A stretch of 64,000 nucleotides of DNA from Microvirga massiliensis (GTDB lineage: Bacteria > Pseudomonadota > Alphaproteobacteria > Rhizobiales > Beijerinckiaceae). The position numbers and the translations under genes were made by a program. The notes below the pieces were generated by a model, which worked only from the letters and a program-made list of their open reading frames with translations, was not told the DNA's origin and did not search any database. Position 1 is the stretch's first letter; every line of letters begins with the position of its first letter. This document shows, one piece after another, positions 25,746 to 34,829 of the stretch. Where the stretch lies: assembly GCF_001006805.1 (NCBI RefSeq), contig NZ_LN811367.1, positions 39,426-103,425 of the forward strand, in the 5' to 3' direction.

Positions 25746-26522
25746 TCACGCGAGCATCTGCAGATCTCCGTCGATCGCGATCGCCTGTCCCGAGATCGTG
25801 CGGCCGCGGGGCGAGCATAGGAACACGATCTGATCGGCGAGCTGCTGCGGCGTCACGTATTCCTTGAGCGAAGCGTTTGCGAGGGCCGAGCTCTCCATCT
25901 CCTCATAGGACACTCCGCGCTGCTGGGCCTTCGCCTGCAGGACGCGGCGCTGACGGTCGCCGGAGACAATTCCGGGCAGGATAGCATTCACGCGGATGCC
26001 TTCCTCGCCGAGTTCCCGCGAGAGCGATTTCGTGAATCCAATCACGGCCCATTTGGCCGCAGCATAGGGAGTTCGCAGGGGAAAGCCGAAGCGGCCGGCG
26101 GCGGAGGACAGGTTGACGATCGAGGCATTCTTGCTCTGCCGCAGGTGCGGCACCGCGAGACGCGTACAGTTGAATTGACCGGTGATGCACACGTCGAGGC
26201 AGCGGTCCCAATCCTCCGGGTTGATCTCCTCCACGCCCCCGGTCGGTCCTGCAATCCCGGCATTGTTGATGAGCGCGTCGAGTCCCCCGAGAGCGGCGAG
26301 CGCCTCCTCGAAAACCTTTGCGATACCATCTCGGTCCGCGACGTCACCGTAGGAAGACGTCATTTGAGGATCGGTCTTGGCCAGTGCCGCAAGAGCGTCG
26401 CGATCGACGTCGCAGACATGCATGAGCGCCTTCTCGCGCACGAAAGCGCGCGCGATCTCGAGTCCGATGCCGCCCGCGCCTGCGGTGACGAGTACGCGCA
26501 GACCCGCAATGTCAAGGTTCAT
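25746..26522 (-). CDS. SDR-family oxidoreductase
   Basis: A 258-aa short-chain dehydrogenase. The cofactor loop is TAGAGGIG (residues 13-20), followed by NNAGIAGPTGG, the catalytic Ser in IVNLSSAAG and the YAAAK pair. The Asp after the second strand (CDVDRD) favours NAD. It lies 100 bases behind the GntR regulator and divergent from the Liv-type importer, so it probably acts on the imported compound or a derivative, for instance oxidising a beta-hydroxyl group. Confidence 0.88.
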   Translation of the reverse strand: MNLDIAGLRVLVTAGAGGIGLEIARAFVREKALMHVCDVDRDALAALAKTDPQMTSSYGDVADRDGIAKVFEEALAALGGLDALINNAGIAGPTGGVEEINPEDWDRCLDVCITGQFNCTRLAVPHLRQSKNASIVNLSSAAGRFGFPLRTPYAAAKWAVIGFTKSLSRELGEEGIRVNAILPGIVSGDRQRRVLQAKAQQRGVSYEEMESSALANASLKEYVTPQQLADQIVFLCSPRGRTISGQAIAIDGDLQMLA

Positions 26523-26623
26523 CTCTCTGTCCTCCCTGCATGGAGCTGTCTGGACGCTCCGAAAATTCTGTCTGCCGAAAGGGCCATCAATGGGTGCAAC
26601 GAGAATTCGTGAGCACGCATCGG

Positions 26624-27325
26624 CTAATCCAGCAGGCGTCCGGTACTCTCGATGAAGCGGGCGGCTCCTTCGATATCCTTGACGAGGGCATCACGGGCCG
26701 TTGCGGCATCACCGGCCTCTACGGCGGCGACGAGGCGGCGATGCTGCTCGGCTGCGCCTCCGGTCTGCAGCCGGTCCGGGGAGAGCTTGAGATCCAGGTT
26801 CAGAACCGGGCCGATCTGCAGCCACAGGCCCTCGATGATCCCGACGAGCGTCGGAAGGCCGGTCGCGCGATAGACCGCGAAGTGCAGTTCCTTGTTGCTC
26901 CGCACGGCCAGCTCCGCCTGCGGCGCAGCTTTCCGGGCTTCGGCCTCGAACGCCTCCTCGCAGTCCCGCATCGCGGCAACATCCGAGTCCTGCCGGCTGC
27001 GGGCAGCCTCCTCGGCCGCGAATCCCTCTACGACGAGCCGCACGCGGGTGAGTTCCCGGAAGCGCGCCTTGGTCATCAGGGGAACGCGGACGGCGCGGTT
27101 CGGGAGCACCTCGAGAGATTGATCAGCGACGAGGCGCGCGACCGCCTCGCGGACAGGCATCATGGAGACCCCGAGCGATTCGGCGACGCTGCGCAGGGAC
27201 ATCTTCTGGCCGGGCGCCAGCTCGCCTCCCATCAGGCGGTCGCGGAGCGCGGTATGGACACGGTCGCCGAGGCTCACGCGCTCCAGGCGGTCGACCGAAG
27301 GGGGCACGACTTCAAGTTTCGTCAC
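26624..27325 (-). CDS. GntR-family regulator, FCD domain
   Basis: About 233 aa if started at GTG 27325; the frame is open to 27547 and the start is not settled by a ribosome site. The winged helix is at about 15-80 (MSLRSVAESLGVSMMPVREAVARLVADQSLEV) and the FCD domain at 90-225 (SNKELHFAVYRATGLPTLVGIIEGLW, EQHRRLVAAVEAGD). It likely controls the divergent importer operon and the SDR gene through the palindrome at 27364-27375. Confidence 0.88.
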   Translation of the reverse strand: MTKLEVVPPSVDRLERVSLGDRVHTALRDRLMGGELAPGQKMSLRSVAESLGVSMMPVREAVARLVADQSLEVLPNRAVRVPLMTKARFRELTRVRLVVEGFAAEEAARSRQDSDVAAMRDCEEAFEAEARKAAPQAELAVRSNKELHFAVYRATGLPTLVGIIEGLWLQIGPVLNLDLKLSPDRLQTGGAAEQHRRLVAAVEAGDAATARDALVKDIEGAARFIESTGRLLD

Positions 27326-27363
27326 TCGGGACTCGACAAGGCGCTCATTTTGCAGCAGCCTAA

Positions 27364-27375
27364 CTGTGATCACAG
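27364..27375. promoter_or_regulatory. Operator-like palindrome between GntR gene and importer operon
   Basis: CTGTGATCACAG is a perfect 12-bp palindrome, 47 bases before the binding-protein start and close to the regulator start. Its position and symmetry suit the FCD regulator encoded next to it. Confidence 0.55.
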
Positions 27376-27421
27376 ATCGCCGCAAGCGATGTAAGAAGTG
27401 ATGTTCGGGAAGGATACCGCC

Positions 27422-28672
27422 ATGTCTCATTCGAAGGATTTGACTCGCCGCACGCTCCTGAAGAGCGCTGCCGGCACGACGGCGCTCGTCGGGCTCGGCA
27501 TGCCCGCCATTGTCCAGGCGCAGTCGGACGTCATCCGAATCGGGCACCTCACGCCGATTACCGGCTTCCTGGGCCCGCTCGGCGAATACGCGCAGATGGG
27601 CGTGCAGCTCGCCGCCGAGGAGATCAATGCGGCCGGGGGTGTGCTGGGACGCAAGATCGAACTCGTGCTGGAGGACTCGGTCAACCCGCAGACCGCCTCA
27701 GCGAAAGCGGAGCGTCTGATCGAGCGCGACAAGGTCGCGATGATCATCGGCGAAATTTCCTCGGCTTCGGCACTCGCAATCGGCCAGGTCGCGAACCGCA
27801 CCAAGACGGTATTCATCAACACGGGCGCCAACTCGGACGCTTTGCGGGGCGAGAGCTGCAATCCCTTCATGTTTCACATCGAGGCCGCGAACTCGATGAT
27901 GGTTCAGACTGTCGGCAATTATCTCAAGAGAGAGAAGATGGTCGACGGAAAGAAGTGGTACTTCCTCACCGCGGATTATGCTTTCGGCCACGACCTCCTG
28001 AGGGTCGCGCGCAAGTTCGTGACCGAGAATGGCGGGCAGGTCGCGGGCGAGGATCTCGTGCCCACGGACGCCACCGACTTCAGCCCGTATCTCCTCAAGA
28101 TAAGGCAGGCGCGGCCCGACATCGTCGCGTCCAATCTCGCCGGCAACCAGATCACGAACTTCATCAAGCAATATGCCGAATTCGGATTGCAGTATCCGAT
28201 CACCGGCTTCGGCTTTGACACGGCCGTCGCCTGGGGTGCAGGCCAGGGCAACTTCGCGGGCATCTGGCCGCTGATCTGGCACCACCTCGTGGACACGCCT
28301 TCATCGAAGAAATACGTCGAGGCCTTCACGAAGAAATACGGCAAGCCGCCGGAGAATCAGTCCTGGGGTGATTACAACTCGCTCAAAATCGTCGCCCAAT
28401 CCTTTACGGAGCTGAAGTCGGCCGATCCGCAGAAGCTCGCCGAGCATCTCCGCAAGGGTGCCAAGTTCGACGTCTTGAAGAGCCGCGAAGGCTATTTCCG
28501 GGCCTATGACAATCAGATGGTCCAGGAGATGTACGCGGTTCAGGCGAAGGACCCCGGCAAGATGAAGGACAAGTGGGATATCTACGATCCGCTCGGGACG
28601 GTTCCGGCGCCGGATCAGGATCTCGAGGTCCTGGCGCCGCCGAAGGACGGCAGCTGCAAGATGTCTGCATGA
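27422..28672 (+). CDS. Branched-chain amino acid-type ABC transporter substrate-binding protein
   Basis: A 416-aa LivK-type protein with a twin-arginine-like signal (DLTRRTLLKSAAGTTALVG, cleavage about VQAQ). The mature fold shows IRIGHLTPITGFLGPLGEYA, GVQLAAEEINAAGG and GRKIELVLEDSVNPQTA. The ATG at 27422 has AAGGA nine bases upstream; an earlier ATG at 27398 would bury the Tat motif deeper. Such proteins bind amino acids, amides, aromatic acids or short organic acids; the downstream enzymes suggest a beta-hydroxy acid or carnitine-like compound here. Confidence 0.88.
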   Translation: MSHSKDLTRRTLLKSAAGTTALVGLGMPAIVQAQSDVIRIGHLTPITGFLGPLGEYAQMGVQLAAEEINAAGGVLGRKIELVLEDSVNPQTASAKAERLIERDKVAMIIGEISSASALAIGQVANRTKTVFINTGANSDALRGESCNPFMFHIEAANSMMVQTVGNYLKREKMVDGKKWYFLTADYAFGHDLLRVARKFVTENGGQVAGEDLVPTDATDFSPYLLKIRQARPDIVASNLAGNQITNFIKQYAEFGLQYPITGFGFDTAVAWGAGQGNFAGIWPLIWHHLVDTPSSKKYVEAFTKKYGKPPENQSWGDYNSLKIVAQSFTELKSADPQKLAEHLRKGAKFDVLKSREGYFRAYDNQMVQEMYAVQAKDPGKMKDKWDIYDPLGTVPAPDQDLEVLAPPKDGSCKMSA

Positions 28673-28787
28673 TCCACGCATTTTTGCGCCCGGGCAGCAT
28701 CGATCGTCCGGGCGCATATCCGACGACGGGTTTCTCCGCCGTGGCTTTCACATCCTGTTTCGGGAAAGATCGGAAAAGGATTCAGGC

Positions 28788-29663
28788 TTGGCGCTCATCT
28801 TCCTCCTCGAACAGGTGCTGAACGGGCTCCTCGTCGGCGCCTATTATCTTCTCATCGCACTCGGCCTCTCGCTGATCTTCTCGCTGGGCGGGATCGTGAA
28901 CCTCGCCCATGGCGGCTTCTACGCCATCGGTGCATATCTCGCCGTGCTCCTCGCGCCGCAGATCGGCTTCGGCGGCGCGTTCGTTGCATCTCCCATTCTC
29001 GTCGGCCTGCTCGGCGTCGTCGTCGAACGCCTTCTGTTTCGCCGCTTCTATCGTGCGGACCCGATCCTCAGCCTGCTTCTGACCTTTGGCCTCGCGATGA
29101 TCATCGAGCAGAGCCTGAGGATGATCTTCGGCGCGGCCCCACAACCCTTCTCGATTCCACCGGCCTTGCGCGGCCAGATCTTTATCGGGGACTTCCTCTA
29201 CCCCCGCTATCGCATCATCATCTTCGGCGTCGCTGCCGCAGCCGTCGCCGCAACATGGTTCCTGGTCTATCGCACCTCCTTCGGCCGTGTCGTGCGCGCG
29301 GGCGTGCAGAACCCCGACATGGTCGGCGCGCTCGGCATCTCGCTGCAGCCCTACATGACGGCGATCTCCGCCCTGGGGCTCGGCCTTGCCGGCCTTGCGG
29401 GCGTGCTGCTGGCGCCGATCTCCGGCGTGCATCCCGCGATGGGTGCCGAGATCCTTACCGCAGCCTTCGTCGTCGTCGTGATCGGCGGTCTCGGCTCGTT
29501 CTGGGGCGTGATCGCCGCAGCGGTGCTCGTCGGCATCGTCCGCGGGATCACGATCTACTTCTTCCCGCCCGCCGGTGAAGCCTCGATGTATCTGCTGATG
29601 GCGCTCGTGCTGCTCGTACGCCCGCGTGGCCTTCTCGGCGAACGCATTCAGAGGTTCGAGTAG
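28788..29663 (+). CDS. livH: LivH-type ABC transporter permease
   Basis: A 291-aa permease with about eight membrane helices, family signature FSLGGIVNLAHGGFYAIGAY near residues 30-50 and GLAGLAGVLLAPISGVHPAMG later. The start is a TTG at 28788, supported by AAAAGGA nine bases upstream; no ATG or GTG gives a full first helix. It ends five bases before the fused permease-ATPase gene. Confidence 0.9.
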   Translation: MALIFLLEQVLNGLLVGAYYLLIALGLSLIFSLGGIVNLAHGGFYAIGAYLAVLLAPQIGFGGAFVASPILVGLLGVVVERLLFRRFYRADPILSLLLTFGLAMIIEQSLRMIFGAAPQPFSIPPALRGQIFIGDFLYPRYRIIIFGVAAAAVAATWFLVYRTSFGRVVRAGVQNPDMVGALGISLQPYMTAISALGLGLAGLAGVLLAPISGVHPAMGAEILTAAFVVVVIGGLGSFWGVIAAAVLVGIVRGITIYFFPPAGEASMYLLMALVLLVRPRGLLGERIQRFE

Positions 29664-29668
29664 GACGC

Positions 29669-32185
29669 ATGCGCAAGACTTACTGGCCGCTTCTGATTGC
29701 GGCACTCTCGCTCGCCATCCTGCCTTTCGCGCTCGATCTGGCCGGATTGCCGCTGCGCTCGTCCATCGACGTGGTGGTGTTCGCGATCGCCTGCATGGGT
29801 CTCAACGTCCTCGTCGGCCATACCGGGCTTGTATCGTTCGGTCATGGCGCGTGGTTCGGCATGGGCGCCTATGCGGCGGCGCTTAGCCAGCGTTACTGGT
29901 TTCCGGATGGATTTGTTCTGCCGACGCTCTTCACGGTCGTGTTCATCGCCGTAGTGTCTGCGCTCCTCGGTGCCTTGATCCTGCGTCGGCGCGGCGTCTA
30001 TTTCTCCCTCCTGACGCTCGCCCTGACCGCGATGCTGTTCGCGATCGCCTATCGCTGGACGGATTTCACCGGCGGCGAAAGCGGCCTCGGCGGCATCACA
30101 CGCGGCACGCTGCTCGGCCTCGATCTGAGGGAGGACTGGACCTATTACTGGCTCGTCGCAGTGGCCGGCTTCGCGGTCTGTTTCTTCCTCTGGCGCTTTC
30201 ACAGCTCACCCGCAGGCAGCGTGCTGGTCGCGATCCGCGAGAACGAGCAGCGCGCCCGGTTCGTCGGTTATCCGACGAACCGCTACAAGCTCCTCGGATT
30301 CGTGATCTCCGCAACAGTGGTGGGGATTGCCGGCACTCTCTCGGTCTTCAATCACCGCTTCGCTTCGGCCGAACCGCTCGCAGTCGCCTTCTCGGGCGAG
30401 CTCATCGCGATGGTGGTGATCGGCGGAATGCGCAGCTTCCTCGGGCCGGCGCTCGGGGCCCTGTTCTACATTCTGTTCCGCGAGTTCCTGTCGATCTGGA
30501 CACCGCACTGGCTGCTCTATTTCGGCCTGCTCTTCGTCGGCTTCATCGTGTTCTCGCCGAGCGGTCTCGTCGGCGTCGCGCAGAGAATCCTGGCGCCGTT
30601 CCGTACGAAGGTGACCGAAGAGGCTGCAATGGCGGGCCGCACGGTCTCGGACGAGCCGCTGCCGTCCTTCCTGAAGCCCACCGATCACATCGACGGCGTG
30701 ATCCTCGAAGCGCGTGGGATCTCGAAGAGCTTCCGAGGCCTCAAGGCCGTGCAGCACGTCAACATTTCCGTGCGTGATCGCAGCCTTCATGCGCTGATCG
30801 GTCCGAACGGCGCCGGCAAGACGACGGCATTCAACCTGATCTCCGGACTCTACACGCCCGACGAGGGTGACGTTCTCCTGCGCGGCCGCTCCATCGCGGG
30901 GCTCGCGCCCGAGGCGATCACCGAAGCCGGAATCGGGCGCTCCTTCCAGATCACCAACCTGTTCCCGGATCTGACGGTAGAGGAGAACGTCCGCCTTGCC
31001 GTGCAGGCTCGCCACCCGCAGCGTTTCAATCCCTGGGTATCCGCGCACTCGATCGGCGAGATCGAAACCCAGACCGCGGCGGTGATCCGTTATCTCGGTG
31101 TCGCCGGCATCGAGGCCGCTGAAGCCGGTACGCTCTCCTATGGCGGCCAGCGCCTCCTCGACATGGGCCTCGCGCTCGCGACGAAGCCGCGGATTCTTCT
31201 CCTCGACGAGCCGCTTGCCGGCCTCTCCGCTGCCGAGAGGCAGCGCATCGGCGACATCATCAAGCGCGTCTCCTCGGATATCCCGATGCTCCTCGTCGAG
31301 CACGACATCGACCGCGTCTTCCAGATCGCGGATGCCGTGACGGTGATGAACGAAGGCCAAGTCCTGGTCGACGGAACCGTCGAAGATGCACGCTCCAGCA
31401 CGAAGGTTCAGGAGATCTATATCGGCTCCGGTGCAGCAACGCTCGCCGCCAAGCCCCGTGAGAGCGCAGCCGAACCCGCGACAGTGCTGTCCGTCACCGA
31501 CGTGAACACCTTCTACGGCAAGAGCCATATCCTCGCCGACGTCTCCTTCGACGTGCACCAGCACGAGATCGTCGCCGTTCTCGGCCGCAACGGCGCCGGC
31601 AAGTCGACGCTGCTCAAGACGCTGATCGGCATCGCGCCGCCGGCCTCCGGCCGGATCGTGCTCGACGGACAGGACATCGCAGGAAGGCCCTCGGCCGAGA
31701 TCGCGCGCCTCGGCATCGGCTATGTGCCGCAGGGGCGAGGCCTCTTCGCCGGGATGACGGTGGCGCAGAACCTCGAGCTCGGACGCCTCAAGCGCGAGAC
31801 CGGACGCGGCGTGCGCTGGGATCTCGAGCGGATCTTCGAATATTTCCCGCGGATCCGCGAGCGGCTCGACACGCCGGCCGATCTCCTCTCGGGCGGCGAG
31901 CAGCAGATGGTCGCGGTCGCACGCGCGCTCTCGGGCGACGTCCGCGTGCTTCTTCTCGACGAGCCTTTCGAAGGCCTCGCTCCGGCTGTCGTCGAGCAAC
32001 TCTTCGAAAGCTTCGACAAGCTCCGGCACGAGGTCTCGATCATCATCGTCGACCACCACCTCGACCTCGCGCTGGCACTGTCGGACCGGACTATTGCGCT
32101 CGAACGTGGCCGCGTGATCTATACCGGCCCGTCCAAGGACCTGCGCGACGACCTCGCCTTGCGGCGTCGAGTTCTGTGGCTGTGA
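29669..32185 (+). CDS. Triple fusion LivM permease - LivG ATPase - LivF ATPase
   Basis: One 838-aa frame joins what are normally three proteins. Residues 1-310 are a LivM permease (GLNVLVGHTGLVSFGHGAWFGMGAY, GESGLGGITRG). Residues 346-585 are a LivG-type ATPase (Walker A GPNGAGKTT, signature LSYGGQRLLDMGLAL, Walker B ILLLDEPLAGLS). Residues 605-838 are a LivF-type ATPase (Walker A GRNGAGKST, signature LSGGEQQMVAVARAL, Walker B LLLDEPFEGLAP, switch His in IIVDHHLDLA). The first signature reads SYGGQ instead of SGGQ, as in many LivG. Linkers are about 35 and 20 residues. There is no internal stop or start between domains, so the ATPase pair is covalently tied to one permease half. Confidence 0.92.
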   Translation: MRKTYWPLLIAALSLAILPFALDLAGLPLRSSIDVVVFAIACMGLNVLVGHTGLVSFGHGAWFGMGAYAAALSQRYWFPDGFVLPTLFTVVFIAVVSALLGALILRRRGVYFSLLTLALTAMLFAIAYRWTDFTGGESGLGGITRGTLLGLDLREDWTYYWLVAVAGFAVCFFLWRFHSSPAGSVLVAIRENEQRARFVGYPTNRYKLLGFVISATVVGIAGTLSVFNHRFASAEPLAVAFSGELIAMVVIGGMRSFLGPALGALFYILFREFLSIWTPHWLLYFGLLFVGFIVFSPSGLVGVAQRILAPFRTKVTEEAAMAGRTVSDEPLPSFLKPTDHIDGVILEARGISKSFRGLKAVQHVNISVRDRSLHALIGPNGAGKTTAFNLISGLYTPDEGDVLLRGRSIAGLAPEAITEAGIGRSFQITNLFPDLTVEENVRLAVQARHPQRFNPWVSAHSIGEIETQTAAVIRYLGVAGIEAAEAGTLSYGGQRLLDMGLALATKPRILLLDEPLAGLSAAERQRIGDIIKRVSSDIPMLLVEHDIDRVFQIADAVTVMNEGQVLVDGTVEDARSSTKVQEIYIGSGAATLAAKPRESAAEPATVLSVTDVNTFYGKSHILADVSFDVHQHEIVAVLGRNGAGKSTLLKTLIGIAPPASGRIVLDGQDIAGRPSAEIARLGIGYVPQGRGLFAGMTVAQNLELGRLKRETGRGVRWDLERIFEYFPRIRERLDTPADLLSGGEQQMVAVARALSGDVRVLLLDEPFEGLAPAVVEQLFESFDKLRHEVSIIIVDHHLDLALALSDRTIALERGRVIYTGPSKDLRDDLALRRRVLWL

Positions 32186-32315
32186 CGAGGCGCGTTCGGG
32201 CGAGACAGTCATTGCCTGGCCGGTGCTTCGGCCGTAACTGCGAGCCCGAACCATCCGTGATGGCACACCGCTCGGTGGATAAGTGAGACAGCCGCTTCAG
32301 AACGGAGATCAGCAG

Positions 32316-33248
32316 ATGCCATCGATTGCCATTGTGGGAGCCGGCCTGATCGGGCGCTCCTGGGCCACCGTCTTCGCCCGCGGCGGGTGGGATGTACGAT
32401 TGACCGATCCGAGCGCGGAGACGCTAGCAGCCGCGCCGGGGCTGATCAGGCGCGCCCTTGAGGAATTGGCGGAATACCAGCTCGTCGAAGATGTCGATGC
32501 GGCGGCAGCGCGCGTCTCCGTCGCCTCCTCGCCGGCCGAAGCCGTGCAGGGTGTCGACTTCGTGCAAGAGAACGGACCCGAGGATCTCGAGGCGAAGCGC
32601 CGGATCTTCGCCGAGCTCGACGCTGCCGCACCGCCGCACGCGATCCTCGCCTCCTCGACCTCCGCGATTGTGGCGTCGCTGTTCACGGAGGAACTGAAAG
32701 GCCGGGCACGCTGCCTCGTCGCCCATCCCGTGAATCCGCCGCATCTCGTGCCGATCGTGGAGCTCTGCGGCGCGCCCTGGACGGCTCCCGAAGTGATCGA
32801 GACGGCACGCCGGTTCTACGAGAGCGTCGGGCAGGCGCCGATCACGGTTCATCGCGAGATCGAAGGCTTCGTGCTCAATCGCCTGCAGGTGGCGCTGCTC
32901 TCGGAGGCCTTCCGTCTCGTCGGCGAAGGCATCGTCTCGCCGACGGATCTCGACAAGACGGTCGCCGAAGGTCTCGGGCTGCGCTGGTCCTTTATGGGGC
33001 CGTTCCAGACGATCGAACTGAACGCTCCGGGTGGAATCCCCGATTACTGTGCGCGCTACACGCCTTTCTTCCGCCGCTACATGGCCGACCGCCCGAGCGC
33101 AACCGTGTGGGATCAAGCCAATATCGATCGCGTCATGGCGGCCTGGAATCGATCGCCCTCGCGCGAAGAGATCGCCGAACGGACCGCCTGGCGCGACCGG
33201 CGCCTGACCGCGCTCAAGGCGCACAAGAAATCACAACCCGACACCTGA
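32316..33248 (+). CDS. 3-hydroxyacyl-CoA dehydrogenase-family protein (lambda-crystallin/carnitine dehydrogenase-like)
   Basis: A 310-aa NAD-dependent dehydrogenase: Rossmann motif GAGLIGRSWA (residues 7-16), SSTSAIVASLF, the catalytic His in VAHPVNPPHLVPIVELCG, and the C-terminal helical domain IEGFVLNRLQVALLSEAFRLV ... GIVSPTDLDKTVAEGLG. It is closest in motif to lambda-crystallin (L-gulonate 3-dehydrogenase) and L-carnitine dehydrogenase, which oxidise free beta-hydroxy acids. ATG 32316 has GGAG upstream. It precedes the beta-keto acid cleavage gene by 20 bases. Confidence 0.87.
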   Translation: MPSIAIVGAGLIGRSWATVFARGGWDVRLTDPSAETLAAAPGLIRRALEELAEYQLVEDVDAAAARVSVASSPAEAVQGVDFVQENGPEDLEAKRRIFAELDAAAPPHAILASSTSAIVASLFTEELKGRARCLVAHPVNPPHLVPIVELCGAPWTAPEVIETARRFYESVGQAPITVHREIEGFVLNRLQVALLSEAFRLVGEGIVSPTDLDKTVAEGLGLRWSFMGPFQTIELNAPGGIPDYCARYTPFFRRYMADRPSATVWDQANIDRVMAAWNRSPSREEIAERTAWRDRRLTALKAHKKSQPDT

Positions 33249-33268
33249 CAACCGGAAGGACCAGAGCC

Positions 33269-34201
33269 ATGGCGAAGAACCGTAAAGTCATCATCACCTG
33301 CGCAGTAACGGGCGCGATCCATACACCCTCGATGTCGCCGCATCTGCCGGTCACGCCCCAGGAGATCGCCGATGCCGCGATCGGCGCTGCCGAGGCGGGC
33401 GCTGCAATCGTGCATCTCCACGCGCGCAACCCACAGACCGGGCAACCCGACCAGAACCCCGAGGCCTTTGCGCCGTTCCTCGGCGTCATCAAGCAGCGCT
33501 CGAACTGCGTCGTGAACATCACCACCGGCGGCGCACCGACGATGGCGATCGAGGAGCGACTGCGTCCGGCCGCGACCTTCAAGCCGGAGGTTGCCTCTCT
33601 CAACATGGGGTCTATGAATTTCGGCCTCTACCCGATGCTCAGCCGGTTCAAGGAGTTCAAGCACGATTGGGAGCGGCCCTATCTCGAGGGCTCGCGCGAC
33701 CGGATCTTCCGGAACACTTTTGCCGATATCGAGCACATCCTCACGAGCTGCGCCGAGAACGGCACGCGTTTCGAGGTCGAGTGCTACGACATCGGCCATC
33801 TCTACACGCTCGCCCATTTCGCCGATCGCGGCGTGATCAAGCCGCCCTTCTTCGTTCAAAGCGTGTTCGGAATTCTCGGCGGCATCGGCCCGCACCCAGA
33901 GGACGTCATGCACATGAAGCGCACGGCCGACCGATTGTTCGGGGACCAGTATCGCTGGTCCGTGCTCGGCGCCGGCCGCAATCAGCTTCCGATCGCCGCC
34001 ATGGCGGCGTCGATGGGGGGCAATGTGCGCGTCGGGCTCGAGGACTCTCTGTGGATCGGGCCCGGCAAGCTGGCGGAATCGAATGCAGAGCAGGTTCGTC
34101 TGGCGCGTCAGATCATCGAAGGTCTCGGCCTCGAGATCGCGACACCCGACGACGCGCGCGAGATCCTCGCGCTTAAGGGTGCGGATCGAGTCGCGTTCTG
34201 A
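33269..34201 (+). CDS. Beta-keto acid cleavage enzyme (BKACE, DUF849)
   Basis: A 310-aa TIM-barrel enzyme of the BKACE family. Zn-binding and catalytic motifs are visible: VHLHARNPQTGQP (His pair), INITTGGAP, MGSMNFGLYP, FEVECYDIGHLYTL and GLEDSLWIGPGKLAESNAEQV. BKACEs cleave a beta-keto acid with acetyl-CoA, giving acetoacetate and a new CoA ester. With the dehydrogenase upstream and the importer this makes a compact oxidise-and-cleave route, as known for carnitine through dehydrocarnitine, though the substrate here is not proven. GGAAGGA precedes the ATG. Confidence 0.9.
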   Translation: MAKNRKVIITCAVTGAIHTPSMSPHLPVTPQEIADAAIGAAEAGAAIVHLHARNPQTGQPDQNPEAFAPFLGVIKQRSNCVVNITTGGAPTMAIEERLRPAATFKPEVASLNMGSMNFGLYPMLSRFKEFKHDWERPYLEGSRDRIFRNTFADIEHILTSCAENGTRFEVECYDIGHLYTLAHFADRGVIKPPFFVQSVFGILGGIGPHPEDVMHMKRTADRLFGDQYRWSVLGAGRNQLPIAAMAASMGGNVRVGLEDSLWIGPGKLAESNAEQVRLARQIIEGLGLEIATPDDAREILALKGADRVAF

Positions 34202-34220
34202 TCGAGTCGCGTTCTGATCG
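34184..34220. repeat. 16-bp tandem duplication at the stop codon
   Basis: GATCGAGTCGCGTTCT occurs twice in direct tandem (34184-34199, 34200-34215) and starts a third time (GATCG, 34216-34220). The BKACE stop TGA spans the first junction, so the second copy is untranslated and the protein end is unchanged. Confidence 0.85.
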
Positions 34221-34237
34221 CGGCGGAGCATTCGCTT

Positions 34238-34273
34238 CGCGAGCGTCGCGCGCCAACGCGCGCGACGCTCGCG
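34238..34273. terminator. Strong hairpin between convergent genes
   Basis: Fifteen perfect base pairs (34238-34252 with 34259-34273) around the loop CCAACG, all G+C rich, lie between the BKACE stop and the end of the convergent gene at 34306. It probably ends or blocks transcription from both sides. No T-run is present. Confidence 0.65.
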
Positions 34274-34305
34274 CGACCTGCTGCCAAAGCCCGAGTGTAG
34301 CAGGC

Positions 34306-34722
34306 TCATGTTTCTGCGCGCGCCACCCAGATCGCAAGAGCGGCAAAGCAGAGCGCGCTGCCAGCGTGAAGGAGCAGATGGCCGGGCGAGGACAGGCCCC
34401 GCGCAATCGCCACGAGGACAATATCGCAGAGCGGGATCAGCACGGTGACCGCAAGGACGATCACGACTGCACTACGCGTCGCAAAGAGCGTCAGCCCCGC
34501 GATATAGAGTCCGAGCGCCAGATCTCGAAATCCGATCGCCCGCAGATAGGACTGGCCAATTCCTTCGGGCGCCGGAATGCCAAAAAGGGCAGCCCCCGCG
34601 ATCGGCACCAGGATGAAAAGCGCGCCGATCAGCACGAAGACCAGCGCCAGCCCGAGCACGATCCAAGTTCTGAACTCCGCAATCGGGAGCCGATCTATTT
34701 GCTCCTCGGAGGCGTCACGCAT
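34306..34722 (-). CDS. Four-span membrane protein, DUF4267-like
   Basis: A 138-aa protein with four predicted helices: residues 19-42, about 65-83, 85-105 and 112-134. The motif AIGFRDLALGLYIAGL is characteristic of DUF4267 proteins as I recall them. Function unknown. It is convergent with the importer-catabolism operon. Confidence 0.7.
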   Translation of the reverse strand: MRDASEEQIDRLPIAEFRTWIVLGLALVFVLIGALFILVPIAGAALFGIPAPEGIGQSYLRAIGFRDLALGLYIAGLTLFATRSAVVIVLAVTVLIPLCDIVLVAIARGLSSPGHLLLHAGSALCFAALAIWVARAET

Positions 34723-34829
34723 GCGGCCCTCTGAAACGGAGTCGGTCGCGCCGGTTCAGCGGCGCCCCGGCCAATGTCCCGTAATCCCGGGCGTTCATGC
34801 AAGGACGACAACCAATCCGGCCTGTCTTG

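Noticed and set aside
30206..32266. A 686-codon open frame on the minus strand
   Set aside because: It is antisense to the LivM-LivG-LivF fusion and has shadow-type composition.
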